From positions 1 to 21,091 of IMG/VR virus record IMGVR_UViG_3300045257_000086: a DNA stretch of 21,091 bases; one strand, given 5' to 3'. Both the position numbers and the translations under genes were made by a program. The DNA is from a virus. Under the pieces are notes generated by a model, which searched no databases, had not been told where the DNA came from, and saw only the letters and a program-made list of their open reading frames with translations. Below, piece by piece: positions 1 to 7,582 of this stretch (the stretch's first letter is position 1; each line of letters opens with the position of its first letter).

Positions 1-401
1 GTAAAGGAAATACCGGTGGAAGATACAGGGAGAGGCATTGTCTGACCGTCTGCTATAACGCCCCAATTGGCCGCAATCGCTCCATAGGCAAAATTCGGAA
101 TCCAATTAGCACCATCATACATGTAAATCATTTTCTTAGTGCTGTTAAACCAGCCTTGTCCTTCGCTAGGATTAGCTAGGGCGTTGTCTGTGGCAACGGA
201 AATATCAGGTGTACCGGTCGTACCAAGTTCTGGACATGAAAAATTCTCCAAGAGATGAAGAATGTTTTCATTCATGTCTTGCCCATAATTCAACGTCGTT
301 CTACCGAAGAGTGATAGATCGGTTGATGTATCGATGTCATCTTCCGCTATGGATATCGGCGTTTTGGATGAATCGGTATATTTGACGTTGTACTTGGTCA
401 T
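1..401 (-). CDS. Virion/tail-fibre-like structural protein, N-terminal part (3' end outside window)
   Basis: Partial gene: the ATG is at 401-399 and the frame stays open to base 1, giving about 133 residues. The start (MTKYNVKYTDSSKTPISI) and the following LSLFGRTTLNYGQDMNENIL and HLLENFSCPE segments match the N-termini of the next two genes upstream, so this is a third paralogue. The shared pattern runs from a YTD..K.PI strand, through an L..FGR..L.YG stretch and an H-L-L-E-N-F helix, to a segment ending in a W-F-N-S type motif and a YDGANW strand. This N-terminal architecture occurs in putative tail-fibre or other virion proteins of large T4-like phages (family knowledge from memory). GGAA lies 5-8 bases before the ATG and can act as ribosome site. 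The C-terminal half, which would carry any linker and receptor-type domain, is not visible. Confidence 0.75.
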   Translation of the reverse strand, partial: MTKYNVKYTDSSKTPISIAEDDIDTSTDLSLFGRTTLNYGQDMNENILHLLENFSCPELGTTGTPDISVATDNALANPSEGQGWFNSTKKMIYMYDGANWIPNFAYGAIAANWGVIADGQTMPLPVSSTGISF

Positions 402-411
402 TTCATTTCCA

Positions 412-579
412 TTATGATTCGTCGTAGCTTTCGATTTTTGAGCCTAACATTTTTGGAGAAAACTCAGCGTCTTCAATCTCAAAAACTTCATAGCCATCTT
501 GTTCAGCTTGCTTTTCGTTTACAAGACGATTGGCGTATCCTATGATTACGTTATCTGATTTGTTTACTAGAAGATACAT
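412..579 (-). CDS. Small hypothetical protein (55 aa)
   Basis: A 55-residue protein beginning MYLLVNKSDNVIIGYANRLV, between two paralogous structural genes. I choose the ATG at 579-577 over an upstream in-frame start at 657. That upstream start would overlap the preceding gene by 65 bases, while the chosen ATG has AGG seven bases upstream. The protein looks like a small mixed alpha/beta domain: an N-terminal hydrophobic strand, a second strand (NVIIGYANRL), then a Glu/Asp-rich C-terminal half with an F-S-P-K-M-L-G-S-K segment. I do not recognise a family. Its position suggests a structural accessory or assembly factor, which is only inference. A TATAAATA octamer overlaps its ribosome site and start codon, an odd arrangement reported separately. 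Confidence 0.6.
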   Translation of the reverse strand: MYLLVNKSDNVIIGYANRLVNEKQAEQDGYEVFEIEDAEFSPKMLGSKIESYDES

Positions 580-586
580 ATTTATA
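579..586 (-). promoter_or_regulatory. TATAAATA octamer, late-promoter-like, overlapping a start codon
   Basis: A perfect TATAAATA on the minus strand. With T4 late-promoter geometry (octamer about -13 to -6), transcription would start near 573, inside the 55-residue gene and downstream of its ATG. It could therefore serve the structural gene that starts at 401, or the match could be chance. Confidence 0.4.
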
Positions 587-592
587 CCTATC

Positions 593-1990
593 TTAACGCG
601 AACTTGCACGAAGAACGTTGAAGGAAATGGTTTGAGTAAAGTGTTGTCCAGACGCATCAGTTACATACACATCAAAATGACCGGTAATGCTGTAGCTCGA
701 ACTTCCGCACGATGCTTTAATGTCCAATCCTGTTATCGAACCGCCACTTGATGAAATTACACCACTGAAGACTGTGTGGCTACCAGTATAATCGATGGTA
801 GTTCCCCACCCATACAATGGATATCCGGCAAAATATACACATTCTCCGGCAGGCGGATAGGTGGCGTCGGTATTTACAACATTTTGCAAGGATACGGTAT
901 ATGGGGCAATGCCACCAGAAACGGTCACACCGAGTTCTGCACCTGTCCCATCGATGACATATGTTCCCGGCTTAGGAGCGCATTGACCAGCACTGCAAGT
1001 TATGAAACTTGCATCGCATGATTCATAGCCGTGATCGCGTACTGACGTGAAATCCTCCAAGTAACAAACGCTCAACATAGACCCTACATCACCGCCATTG
1101 GCACTATCGAAGACTGTAACATCAAGTGGTGTAATCGGTGACGGTGTTGGCGTCATCGTTGGTGTCGGTGTATGTGAGTGAGTCGGTGTTGGTGTAATGG
1201 AATGAGTTGGTGTCGGTGAGGCTACACGCGTCGGCGATGGAGTAAATGTCGGTGTTGGCGTTGGCGTATTTGGTGGTGTGACAGATACGGTTGGGGTTGG
1301 AGATGCTCCAATAGCAGGTGTTACTGTTGGTGTGATCGTTGGTGTCGGTGATGGAACGACCGGAACAAACGGTTGAACAGTTTGTGTATAATCACCATCA
1401 GCGTTAGTGCCGCCACGTATACCAATGATTAGATAGTTGACAAATCCATCTGTCAACACATTATCGTTGCCTATCAAATGGTATTGCATCTGGGCTGTAG
1501 CTACATTATCGGTGGAGCAATAATAGTAATTGAATCGACCGGCAAAACCTCCCGGTGACACGATCCAAATACATTCGGAATATGGAAACTCATAACCGTC
1601 TGCTGCAATCGGAGGTGGTAATTGCGTACCATGGGATACTTGACCCCAGTTCGCCGCATAGTCTCGATTACTTGCTAGCATATTCCACTGTGTCCCGTCC
1701 CACTGATAGAACCTTTTTCTGGAACTGTTGTACCAGAGTTGGCCTTGTGTTGGGTTGGATAATAGAACACCAGTAGCTACGCCGATGTTAGGGTTGCCAG
1801 CATTAGAACTATCTTCTGGGCATGCGAAGTTCTCCAACAAGTGGAGCAACGTTTCGTCAAGCTCTTCTCCATATTCCAAGAAGCCTCTACCGAACAATTG
1901 GATATCAAGACCGCCATTTGTCTCAGTATCATCAGAGACTGTGATTGGGGTCTTATTCGTATCGGTAAATTTTACAGCATAATCTGACAT
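593..1990 (-). CDS. Tail-fibre/virion-like protein with Thr/Pro linker
   Basis: 465 residues, ATG at 1990 with AGGGA upstream. Three parts are visible. Residues 1-205 are the N-terminal domain shared with both flanking paralogues (YAVKFTD near residue 4, [10 protein letters not shown] near 49, LWYNSS near 85, YLIIGIRGG near 186). Residues 213-288 are a low-complexity Pro/Thr/Ser linker made of P-T-P-T and T-P-T-x units. Residues 289-465 are a Cys-containing, probably beta-rich domain with [12 protein letters not shown] at about 355-366, a pattern seen in immunoglobulin-like and SprB-type repeats. No enzyme motif, signal peptide or membrane segment is seen. A surface-exposed virion protein such as a tail fibre or decoration fibre fits best. 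It lies 15 bases after the larger paralogue and is probably cotranscribed with it. The exact virion location is unknown. Confidence 0.75.
   Translation of the reverse strand: MSDYAVKFTDTNKTPITVSDDTETNGGLDIQLFGRGFLEYGEELDETLLHLLENFACPEDSSNAGNPNIGVATGVLLSNPTQGQLWYNSSRKRFYQWDGTQWNMLASNRDYAANWGQVSHGTQLPPPIAADGYEFPYSECIWIVSPGGFAGRFNYYYCSTDNVATAQMQYHLIGNDNVLTDGFVNYLIIGIRGGTNADGDYTQTVQPFVPVVPSPTPTITPTVTPAIGASPTPTVSVTPPNTPTPTPTFTPSPTRVASPTPTHSITPTPTHSHTPTPTMTPTPSPITPLDVTVFDSANGGDVGSMLSVCYLEDFTSVRDHGYESCDASFITCSAGQCAPKPGTYVIDGTGAELGVTVSGGIAPYTVSLQNVVNTDATYPPAGECVYFAGYPLYGWGTTIDYTGSHTVFSGVISSSGGSITGLDIKASCGSSSYSITGHFDVYVTDASGQHFTQTISFNVLRASSR
1127..1354 (-). repeat. Thr/Pro-coding low-complexity tract (gene at 593-1990)
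   Basis: About 76 codons of degenerate ACN CCN units, read on the plus strand as repeated ggtgt/ggcgt words. It encodes the linker at residues 213-288. The repeat is degenerate at third positions, so it is conserved as protein more than as DNA. Confidence 0.85.
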
Positions 1991-2005
1991 TTTAGTCCCT
2001 ATCTA

Positions 2006-3925
2006 TTACGGCTTAAGATCAACGTTGTGAGTATAAATGTATGCACCAGAAGTCTCACCAGCAGCATAACATTTGTTCCCGGTATTAACCAAAGCTACCT
2101 TTATTTCGCCTATGTTTTCGATGTGTGTCACAACATCCCAGAACGGGGCTGACCCAAACTCAGGTCTGTTTGTATATTGGACTGGTAGTTCCATTCCTTC
2201 GTGCATGTCGCGAACCCATACACTAGAACCGTCACGGAGGACGACTGGAGTAGTCTCAGAAATGCGCAATGTGGCACCGGTCTTCATATGCAAACGAACC
2301 GCTTTCTGCATGTCATAACGTATGCTACGCACTTCGCCTATACTGAACACTGGTGCGTCCATACCATATGACATGTCCATTACATTGACCGCGTCGCCGA
2401 TTGCTAACTGTTCAACGGTTACACCATCAGAGACGAAACTAGATGGATCAACACAGCCGGGGCCGGGATGCTCGGAATTGTAACGTTGGTATCTCCATGC
2501 TACGGTCGTATTGGCATGATGCCCATGACTATCGACAGCATGTACAACCACAGTACCATCGGTATATATTTCTTGTGTTCCGCAAATACCTGTACCAGCA
2601 AATACAATTTTTCCGCCTAATAGCAAACCGTTCCATGTCCACGTAGGATTATTTATTGGGTCACCGATTACTGCACTACCACTAAACCCATAACCTGATT
2701 CTGGAGTGAATCTTTCAATAGAAAAAGTTGCACCATGAGTATCGCGGGTCACGATTGTCCATGTATCCAACGTCACAACATATGGCCCATATCCGCCAGT
2801 AACCTCAAAATACAGGTTATCGCCGTCATCCAATGATGTAATCACTGTATGTGGCAATGCGCCACCTGTTCCACATCCGGACGCGCTTCCGCGAATGTCT
2901 TCAACCATCGCCATACCAACGTCAAAGCCGAATGTATATGGTGTGCCGTTGCCATTAAAGACATTGATTGCCAACGGTGGGGCAACGGACGGTGTCGGGC
3001 TTGGAGTACGCGTTGGTGTCGGTGTAGGCGTGTGTGTAGGCGTGTGCGTGACAGTTGGGGTCGGAGTATGCGTCGGTGTACGCGTTGGCGTTGGGGTCGG
3101 AGATGAACCAACGCTGTGAGATGGTGTAGGAGTCGGCGAAATCGTCGCTGTTACAGAATGCGTCGGGGTAATCGTCGGGGTAACTGGTGGAGTGTGTGTC
3201 GGAGTGACCGAAATCGTTGGAGTTGGGGTTGGACTAATGCCCGGTGTCGGTGAAGGTACGACATACGGAGTAGTCGCAATTGATCCGATACTATGATTTC
3301 CACGTATACCGATAATCATGTAATTGGCATATCCGGCACGAAGCGAAGACTCACCAACAAACCGATATTGCATGGTTACCAATCCACCGGCTGACGTATA
3401 GCAACGCATGTATTCTATTTCATCATATGTGGTGCCATCGATGAAATCGAATGGAGATACCGTCCATGAGCATTCGCTGTAATCGAAAACGTTACCCAAA
3501 TCATCAACCGGTTGTGGAAGTAATTGTCCATGAGCGATGACGCCTGCAACGCCTACAATATCGCTTCCCCGCATCAACGGCTTCCAGCCGGAGCCATCAT
3601 AATAATTTGTTCGATTGTTAGTAGAATCGAACCACCGCTGCCCTAAAGTAGGGTTATCCAGAAGACTACCGAAAGCGACAGACCTATCAGGTAAGAATGG
3701 GTGAACCGTGGCATCTCCACCAGTATTGACGATGGATGGACAGGAGAAACCTTCCAGCAAATGGAGAACGTTCTCATCAAATATTTCACCGTAATCTAAA
3801 CGTGTCTTGCCGACCAGAGCAATATCGAGCTTATCGGTTACCAAGGAAGACTTGGTTATCGTGATGGTACCCTTTGATTGGTCAGTGTATTTGATTACAT
3901 AGGAATTGTCGGAACAGTTAGCCAT
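2006..3925 (-). CDS. Tail-fibre/virion-like protein with Thr/Pro linker and C-terminal Hint domain
   Basis: 639 residues, ATG at 3925, preceded by a perfect TATAAATA at 3954-3961. Residues 1-210 are the N-terminal domain shared with the two downstream paralogues ([35 protein letters not shown]). Residues 224-317 are a Thr/Pro/Ser/His linker. Residues 318-480 are a beta-rich domain with [12 protein letters not shown], comparable to the other paralogue. Residues 491-634 look like a Hint domain: Cys491 in a block-A-like segment ([20 protein letters not shown]), a block-B-like [13 protein letters not shown] near 554-566, and a C-terminal block F/G ending YIYTHN at 629-634, five residues from the end. 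The block-B His of T-x-x-H is absent, and Val, not Cys/Ser/Thr, follows Asn. Hedgehog- or BIL-type cleavage or crosslinking is therefore more plausible than classical splicing, and activity is uncertain. Confidence 0.75.
   Translation of the reverse strand: MANCSDNSYVIKYTDQSKGTITITKSSLVTDKLDIALVGKTRLDYGEIFDENVLHLLEGFSCPSIVNTGGDATVHPFLPDRSVAFGSLLDNPTLGQRWFDSTNNRTNYYDGSGWKPLMRGSDIVGVAGVIAHGQLLPQPVDDLGNVFDYSECSWTVSPFDFIDGTTYDEIEYMRCYTSAGGLVTMQYRFVGESSLRAGYANYMIIGIRGNHSIGSIATTPYVVPSPTPGISPTPTPTISVTPTHTPPVTPTITPTHSVTATISPTPTPSHSVGSSPTPTPTRTPTHTPTPTVTHTPTHTPTPTPTRTPSPTPSVAPPLAINVFNGNGTPYTFGFDVGMAMVEDIRGSASGCGTGGALPHTVITSLDDGDNLYFEVTGGYGPYVVTLDTWTIVTRDTHGATFSIERFTPESGYGFSGSAVIGDPINNPTWTWNGLLLGGKIVFAGTGICGTQEIYTDGTVVVHAVDSHGHHANTTVAWRYQRYNSEHPGPGCVDPSSFVSDGVTVEQLAIGDAVNVMDMSYGMDAPVFSIGEVRSIRYDMQKAVRLHMKTGATLRISETTPVVLRDGSSVWVRDMHEGMELPVQYTNRPEFGSAPFWDVVTHIENIGEIKVALVNTGNKCYAAGETSGAYIYTHNVDLKP
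2975..3256 (-). repeat. Thr/Pro-coding low-complexity tract (gene at 2006-3925)
   Basis: About 94 codons encoding repeated P-T-P-T, T-P-T-H-T-P and T-P-T-R-T-P units (linker residues 224-317). It resembles the tract at 1127-1354 and is longer. The two tracts are about 1.6 kb apart in the same orientation, so they could recombine. Confidence 0.85.
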
Positions 3926-3953
3926 CTAGGGAACCCATTGTTGAATACTAATC

Positions 3954-3961
3954 TATTTATA
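3954..3961 (-). promoter_or_regulatory. T4-type late promoter octamer TATAAATA
   Basis: Perfect octamer in the 48-base gap before the Hint-tailed structural gene. T4 geometry places the start near 3948 and gives a leader of about 23 bases. A TTGAAA lies 18 bases upstream of TATAAA, so some host sigma70 use is possible, but the octamer recurs before other late-type genes and is the better explanation. Confidence 0.75.
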
Positions 3962-3973
3962 GGCAGCGACGCC

Positions 3974-4657
3974 TTAAATTTTCAAAGAGACATTCAATCT
4001 CTTTATTTTCTCAACGGTGTCTGGATTAGCCTTAAAACGGGATTCCCAGTTCTCTGAACCGATGTAAGCTTGATATCTGACACGGTCTTCGGCGGGACAT
4101 TTCCGCAGGAAAACCTTGAAACTATCACAATGGAATAAGAACCATGGGGTCATCTTCCGGCAATTAAGCATCAGAATTACTTCATTCATGCTTATATATT
4201 CCCAGACTTCACACAGTTCACATTGCATGATTCTGGCGCACTGGGAAACTGCCTCGATGGACAGTTCCACTTGTTTCATAGGGGTGTACAGATCATCGAA
4301 ACTGTCGATGAAATCCTGATACACACAGTCCAGACACCACGCATTTGGCAATAGCTGGAGTTTTGTCATGTGTTTGATATACCCGAACTTGTCAGGTATC
4401 ATCATTTTACTGGAAAAATTGACGAACTTACCGAGACCAGTAAAGTGCTTGGAATTGATGAAAGCGAGCTTCGTGGGGGTTTGATAACCCCTACACTGTA
4501 GCCAATACTCATAGCATCGGAAGGCTGCTCTCGTTACCTTAGAATCGATTTCTTCCCAACGTTTCTTGGGTTCGCATTTGTGTCTGTCTAAGGTGTTCTG
4601 TCTGGCGTATCTCTTATTGCAAAATTCGCATTCGAAGATGTCAAATTTTGGATTCAT
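3974..4657 (-). CDS. N-terminal C2HC zinc-finger protein, function unknown
   Basis: 227 residues, last gene of the clamp-loader operon. Its ATG overlaps the gp62-type stop in an ATGA junction, so the two are probably translationally coupled. Residues 10-28 form a zinc-finger-like CEFCNKRYARQNTLDRHKC segment: Cys10, Cys13, His26 and Cys28, with the aromatic and Leu spacing of a C2H2 finger. The remaining 200 residues are mostly helical and basic, with a second cluster of cysteines (WCLDC near 128-132; QCARIMQCELC near 159-169) that might bind another metal. Proteins with this N-terminal finger are, from memory, found in other large T4-like phages without assigned function. Nucleic-acid binding is a reasonable inference from the finger and from the replication-gene context. 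T4 has the translational repressor RegA in this general position, but the sequence does not resemble RegA. Confidence 0.7.
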   Translation of the reverse strand: MNPKFDIFECEFCNKRYARQNTLDRHKCEPKKRWEEIDSKVTRAAFRCYEYWLQCRGYQTPTKLAFINSKHFTGLGKFVNFSSKMMIPDKFGYIKHMTKLQLLPNAWCLDCVYQDFIDSFDDLYTPMKQVELSIEAVSQCARIMQCELCEVWEYISMNEVILMLNCRKMTPWFLFHCDSFKVFLRKCPAEDRVRYQAYIGSENWESRFKANPDTVEKIKRLNVSLKI

Positions 4658-5103
4658 TTCGCTTCAGCTTTCAATTCTTTTATAAAGGTGGCCTGTTCGC
4701 CAAGTTCTTCCGCCATTTCCACGATGTTATCCGTGTCCATCAAGGTAGCATAGTGCTTGGCCTTTTCGGGTGAGCAGTTCATATACCGTGAAATAACATC
4801 AATACGTTTTGACAGTTTCTCTTGCTTCTTGCGGGCTAGCCAGCGGTAGTAATGTTTCTTCTTGGGTGTGCAAGCGACCATGAGTTTGAAGAGTAGGTCT
4901 GGGTCTTTATACAGAGGGAAGGACAAGACATTGATCATATCATTGATCAAGACAAGTTGCGCCTTATCCTTGGTAGATGACAGCCAACGCTGAACCACGA
5001 TGGGGGCAAACCCCTTACGCTCTTCTTCTGACAAGTTTCGGAAATAGTCGATATCGTTCTGGTCGATCTTGTCGAGCAATTCCATCAAATTCAGCTTACT
5101 CAT
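4654..5103 (-). CDS. 62: Sliding-clamp loader small subunit (gp62-like)
   Basis: 149 residues. The best start is the ATG at 5103, with AGG five bases upstream, overlapping the preceding gene by 8 bases; the longer reading frame begins at TTG 5118. It has no ATPase motifs. A helical middle part carries L-F-K-L-M-V-A-C-T-P-K-K-K-H-Y-Y-R-W (about 71-88). This resembles the T4 gp62 segment with a P-x-G/K-K-R-Y-x-K-W core, followed in both proteins by a helix of the I..I...Y..N...A type. In T4, gp62 joins four gp44 subunits to load the gp45 clamp for the gp43 polymerase. The shorter length (T4 gp62 is 187) and position two genes after gp44 support the assignment. The identification rests on a short motif plus context. 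Confidence 0.72.
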   Translation of the reverse strand: MSKLNLMELLDKIDQNDIDYFRNLSEEERKGFAPIVVQRWLSSTKDKAQLVLINDMINVLSFPLYKDPDLLFKLMVACTPKKKHYYRWLARKKQEKLSKRIDVISRYMNCSPEKAKHYATLMDTDNIVEMAEELGEQATFIKELKAEAK

Positions 5104-5467
5104 CGTCGCCTGTGTCAACTTCCGGAAGACTTATTTTACGATTGCAGAACTTGCATATGGCGTGAGTGTCCAAGTGTGCCAAGCTATCCTTTGGATGGAT
5201 GCAGACCTTGACCAATTCGTTTCGAATATCGTTGATTTCATCCACGATTGGTTGCTTCTTCATGATGATTTCGAAAATCTGCTGTTCGAATGGTTCCAGT
5301 GTAGTCACCAGTTCCTGTAGCTTCTTCATCTTCCTGATCCATGCCAGACGTTCGTTCTTGTCAGCGTGCTTGGATATAGCATCGAGTTGCTTATCGATCA
5401 CTTCCGGTGTCGGAGACGGCTTCTCTAATGGCAGTTCAATGGTGGCTGGGTTTGTCGTATCTGTCAT
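5096..5467 (-). CDS. Zinc-ribbon-like small protein between clamp-loader genes
   Basis: 123 residues; GAGG stands five bases before the ATG at 5467 and the gp44 stop is 7 bases upstream. After an acidic, Pro-rich N-terminus (1-25), residues 26-88 are predicted helices with heptad character (LAWIRKMKKLQELVTTLEPF and IFEIIMKKQPIVDEIND). The C-terminus carries Cys89-x-His91 and, after His98 and His102, Cys105-K-F-Cys108, a probable metal-binding knuckle. I do not recognise a named family. Insertion between gp44 and gp62 subunits, with start-stop coupling on both sides, suggests coexpression with the clamp loader. It could be an accessory factor for the loader or clamp, or a transcription co-factor, since late transcription in T4 depends on the clamp. 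Both ideas are inference. Confidence 0.7.
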   Translation of the reverse strand: MTDTTNPATIELPLEKPSPTPEVIDKQLDAISKHADKNERLAWIRKMKKLQELVTTLEPFEQQIFEIIMKKQPIVDEINDIRNELVKVCIHPKDSLAHLDTHAICKFCNRKISLPEVDTGDDE

Positions 5468-5474
5468 GGTGACC

Positions 5475-6419
5475 TCAGAGTTGGGATAGTTTGATGACGC
5501 ACGCCGAAAAATTCATTTCTTTGTCGCCAACCTTATCGTTTCTATACATAAAATCGGAAAGGATGATTATACCAGCTTTCCACTTGAAAAGATCAGTCTT
5601 GAATTTACCGGACTCGTGCAAATACTTGTAGAAGAAGCGGTAAATATCGAGGAATTGATCGTCTTCTACGTTGGTACAGACGAACTCTCTAATCTTGTCC
5701 CACTCATCGTTTTCCATCATTTCCATGATATGAACTGAGTGTTCTAGATAGGCTTCGGATGATTGTTCAGAAAATTCCTGAAGTTCGCCATTGATGAAAT
5801 TCTGTTGCAACGCTCCCAAGAGATGACGGAAATCTGGAGCGAATCGGTTAACATAGGTCTCAACGCGATCCCATTCGATATCCGTCAATTCTCCACCCTT
5901 CTCCGTTTCAAGAACCTTGATCGCCTTGGCTGTGATCCTTTTCTTGTCGATGGACGGAAAAGCCAATTCTTGGCAACGAGAATGGATAGCTTCAATGATT
6001 TTGTGCGGAGAGTTGCACGCAAAGATGAAGCGTGCGTTTTCCACGCTATGTTCCATGACAGTTTTTAGGGCGTCTTGTGCCGCTGGCGATAGCCTGTCAG
6101 CCTCATCTAGGAAAACGATCTTGTATTCGGATACCGGGTACGTGGTGACGAAATTGGAGATTTTCGTTCTGACCATTTCGACACTGTTATCGACGGCAGC
6201 CTGAATCTCTAAGAAATCCGTTTCGTCTATCTCAAGAGCCGACCGAAGCAAATATGCCAATGATGTTTTACCTGTGCCGGGATGGCCGGATAGTAACAGT
6301 TGCGGTAAGTTCTTCGTGCGAACGTATTCGTTGATGATCTTCTCATGCGTTGCATCTTGGAAGATATAGTCCTTCAACACGGACGGACGATATTTCGCAT
6401 CCCATGGGAGCTTCACCAT
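5475..6419 (-). CDS. 44: Sliding-clamp loader large subunit, AAA+ ATPase (gp44)
   Basis: 314 residues from the ATG at 6419, chosen because AAGGA lies nine bases upstream and because the protein then begins MVKLPWDAKYRPSVLKDYIF, the usual start of clamp-loader ATPases (W-x-x-K-Y-R-P). The longer frame to 6476 begins at TTG inside the previous gene's end. Walker A is G-H-P-G-T-G-K-T at 45-52, Walker B is I-V-F-L-D-E-A-D, and the arginine-finger SRC motif follows (I-H-S-R-C-Q-E). T4 gp44 has 319 residues, so the gene is full length. Together with gp62 it opens and loads the gp45 ring onto primer-template DNA. The clamp gene itself is not in this window. A weak sigma70-like promoter may add to readthrough from the operon promoter. 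Confidence 0.93.
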   Translation of the reverse strand: MVKLPWDAKYRPSVLKDYIFQDATHEKIINEYVRTKNLPQLLLSGHPGTGKTSLAYLLRSALEIDETDFLEIQAAVDNSVEMVRTKISNFVTTYPVSEYKIVFLDEADRLSPAAQDALKTVMEHSVENARFIFACNSPHKIIEAIHSRCQELAFPSIDKKRITAKAIKVLETEKGGELTDIEWDRVETYVNRFAPDFRHLLGALQQNFINGELQEFSEQSSEAYLEHSVHIMEMMENDEWDKIREFVCTNVEDDQFLDIYRFFYKYLHESGKFKTDLFKWKAGIIILSDFMYRNDKVGDKEMNFSACVIKLSQL

Positions 6420-6447
6420 ATAAAAGAATCCTTTATTGTCAACAGTT

Positions 6448-6476
6448 ATCGTAGCAGAGTACGCTTTAAAAATCAA
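6448..6476 (-). promoter_or_regulatory. Possible sigma70-like promoter before gp44
   Basis: TTGATT (6471-6476), 17 bases, TGC-TACGAT (-10 at 6448-6453) on the minus strand. Each hexamer matches 4/6, with correct spacing and an extended -10 TG. The start would be near 6441, 21 bases before the ATG. It is moderate to weak, and other sites of this quality occur by chance. Confidence 0.35.
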
Positions 6477-7273
6477 GAACTGGAGGAAGTGTCATCCAGT
6501 TTACGTGCATCGCGGCGAATCTGATCAGAGGTAGCTAAATGATCCAATTTGATTGGGAGGGGTTGGTTACTGGGTACAACAGTTGGCTTGTTTTCTTGAT
6601 GATGTTTCAACGCGATATTAACTGCCAAAGTCAACGCAACCGCTAATGGATCGAATACCAAGACCAAAAGCAACATGAGATAGAATACCGCATTATCCGT
6701 TGACGTGTTAAGCACTTTCGAAATGAAAATGACTGGGCCAACTTGTGCTTCTCCGGCAATCGTCGTGGAATTGAATTTGGTTATTTCTGCTTGAAGATCA
6801 TCGCGACGTTTCATCAATTTGTCGGATTCGTCTTTGAAGGTTTTGATGAGACGCTGTTTAGCATTTGTCGATTTGGGTGGCATATCAGCGATTTGTTTAT
6901 CTATCTCTACCTTACGAGCATCCAGTCTAGCCAATTCTTCCTTATCAAAAGTTAGCTGTGTTGTCTGCTGTCGCAAGGTTACGGTATCGGTTTGGTATGC
7001 TGAAGTGAGATAGCCGGATATGCCGAGTGAGGTGATCAACATCAATGAAATGACTGCGGCCAACATGTACGTTTTTAACGCTATGGATATCTTATCCCAG
7101 AATCGATACAAGAATGAGGAAGCGACTAGCTTTCCTAATTCAAGGGCGCTTCCCATGATGACCACAGATAAAAAGGCACCTGAAAAGACTTGCCCCAAGC
7201 CGTATACACTGAAAAATGCTGCCGACCCTGCGAGTAGCAATGCAGAGACGATCAGTACAATGATGAAGCCCAT
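6473..7273 (-). CDS. Four-helix membrane protein with central coiled coil
   Basis: 266 residues, ATG at 7273, three bases after the preceding stop; no strong ribosome site, so coupling to the GroES-like gene is likely. Hydrophobic segments lie at about 3-22 (FIIVLIVSALLLAGSAAFF), 30-52, 68-88 and 193-222. Between the third and fourth is a 95-165 stretch rich in Leu/Lys/Glu/Asp (RLDARKVEIDKQIADMP, LMKRRDDLQAEITKF) that looks like a coiled-coil hairpin on one side of the membrane. The C-terminal 45 residues are polar and end in serines. I recall membrane proteins of this shape in other large phage genomes, without function. It is not a typical holin in size or context: it sits among replication genes. 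Anchoring replication or host takeover at the membrane is possible but unproved. Confidence 0.75.
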   Translation of the reverse strand: MGFIIVLIVSALLLAGSAAFFSVYGLGQVFSGAFLSVVIMGSALELGKLVASSFLYRFWDKISIALKTYMLAAVISLMLITSLGISGYLTSAYQTDTVTLRQQTTQLTFDKEELARLDARKVEIDKQIADMPPKSTNAKQRLIKTFKDESDKLMKRRDDLQAEITKFNSTTIAGEAQVGPVIFISKVLNTSTDNAVFYLMLLLVLVFDPLAVALTLAVNIALKHHQENKPTVVPSNQPLPIKLDHLATSDQIRRDARKLDDTSSSS

Positions 7274-7276
7274 TGA

Positions 7277-7582
7277 TTATTCGGCAATAGGCTGGTCAGC
7301 GACCGCCATTACCTTCTCTTCAGAGGTCGTCCAATACGATTTCCCTTCATGCTCGAAGCCCAATGTCCACATCATTGGTTCAATCAAGACGTATTGACCT
7401 TCCTTGACTGCTGAAATATCAGAGCCGACCTGTAAAACTTTTCCCCAACGCGGGCGCTTGATTTCATCGGTCTTCTGTTGAATTTCAAAACCCCATGATG
7501 TCTTGTTGGTAAAGTTTCCACCTTGGGTACGGTCTACGAATTCAAAAACCAAGCGACTATTGATTGGCCGGAACTGGTTCAT
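7277..7582 (-). CDS. GroES-like co-chaperonin (gp31-type role)
   Basis: 101 residues. ATG at 7582 overlaps the preceding gene's TGA (ATGA). The pattern follows GroES: F-R-P-I-N-S-R-L-V near the N-terminus (GroES I-R-P-L-x-D-R-V), a polar Gly/Asn/Thr stretch at about 17-35 in the place of the mobile loop, then W-G-K-V-L-Q-V-G (GroES G-E-V-L-A-V-G), V-K-E-G-Q-Y-V-L-I (V-K-x-G-D-x-V-L-F) and a C-terminal S-E-E-K-V-M-A-V-A (E-x-D-I-L-A-V-V). Length equals that of GroES. In T4, gp31 replaces host GroES so that GroEL can fold the major capsid protein; the same role is inferred here. The sequence is divergent, and no GroEL gene is in view. The alternative is an unrelated small beta protein. Confidence 0.62.
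   Translation of the reverse strand: MNQFRPINSRLVFEFVDRTQGGNFTNKTSWGFEIQQKTDEIKRPRWGKVLQVGSDISAVKEGQYVLIEPMMWTLGFEHEGKSYWTTSEEKVMAVADQPIAE

Noticed and set aside
2842-3119. Open frames in other phases through the Thr/Pro tract, on both strands (Arg/His- or Val/Gly-rich proteins)
   Set aside because: They are shadows of the repeat: low-complexity in every frame, with no supported start; the minus-strand frame at 2006-3925 explains the region.
1127-3256. Repeats as a CRISPR array
   Set aside because: Units are short degenerate codon repeats inside coding frames, without fixed direct repeats and unique spacers.
1-3925. Diversity-generating retroelement acting on the fibre-like genes
   Set aside because: No reverse transcriptase and no template/variable repeat pair with adenine-biased differences is visible in the window.
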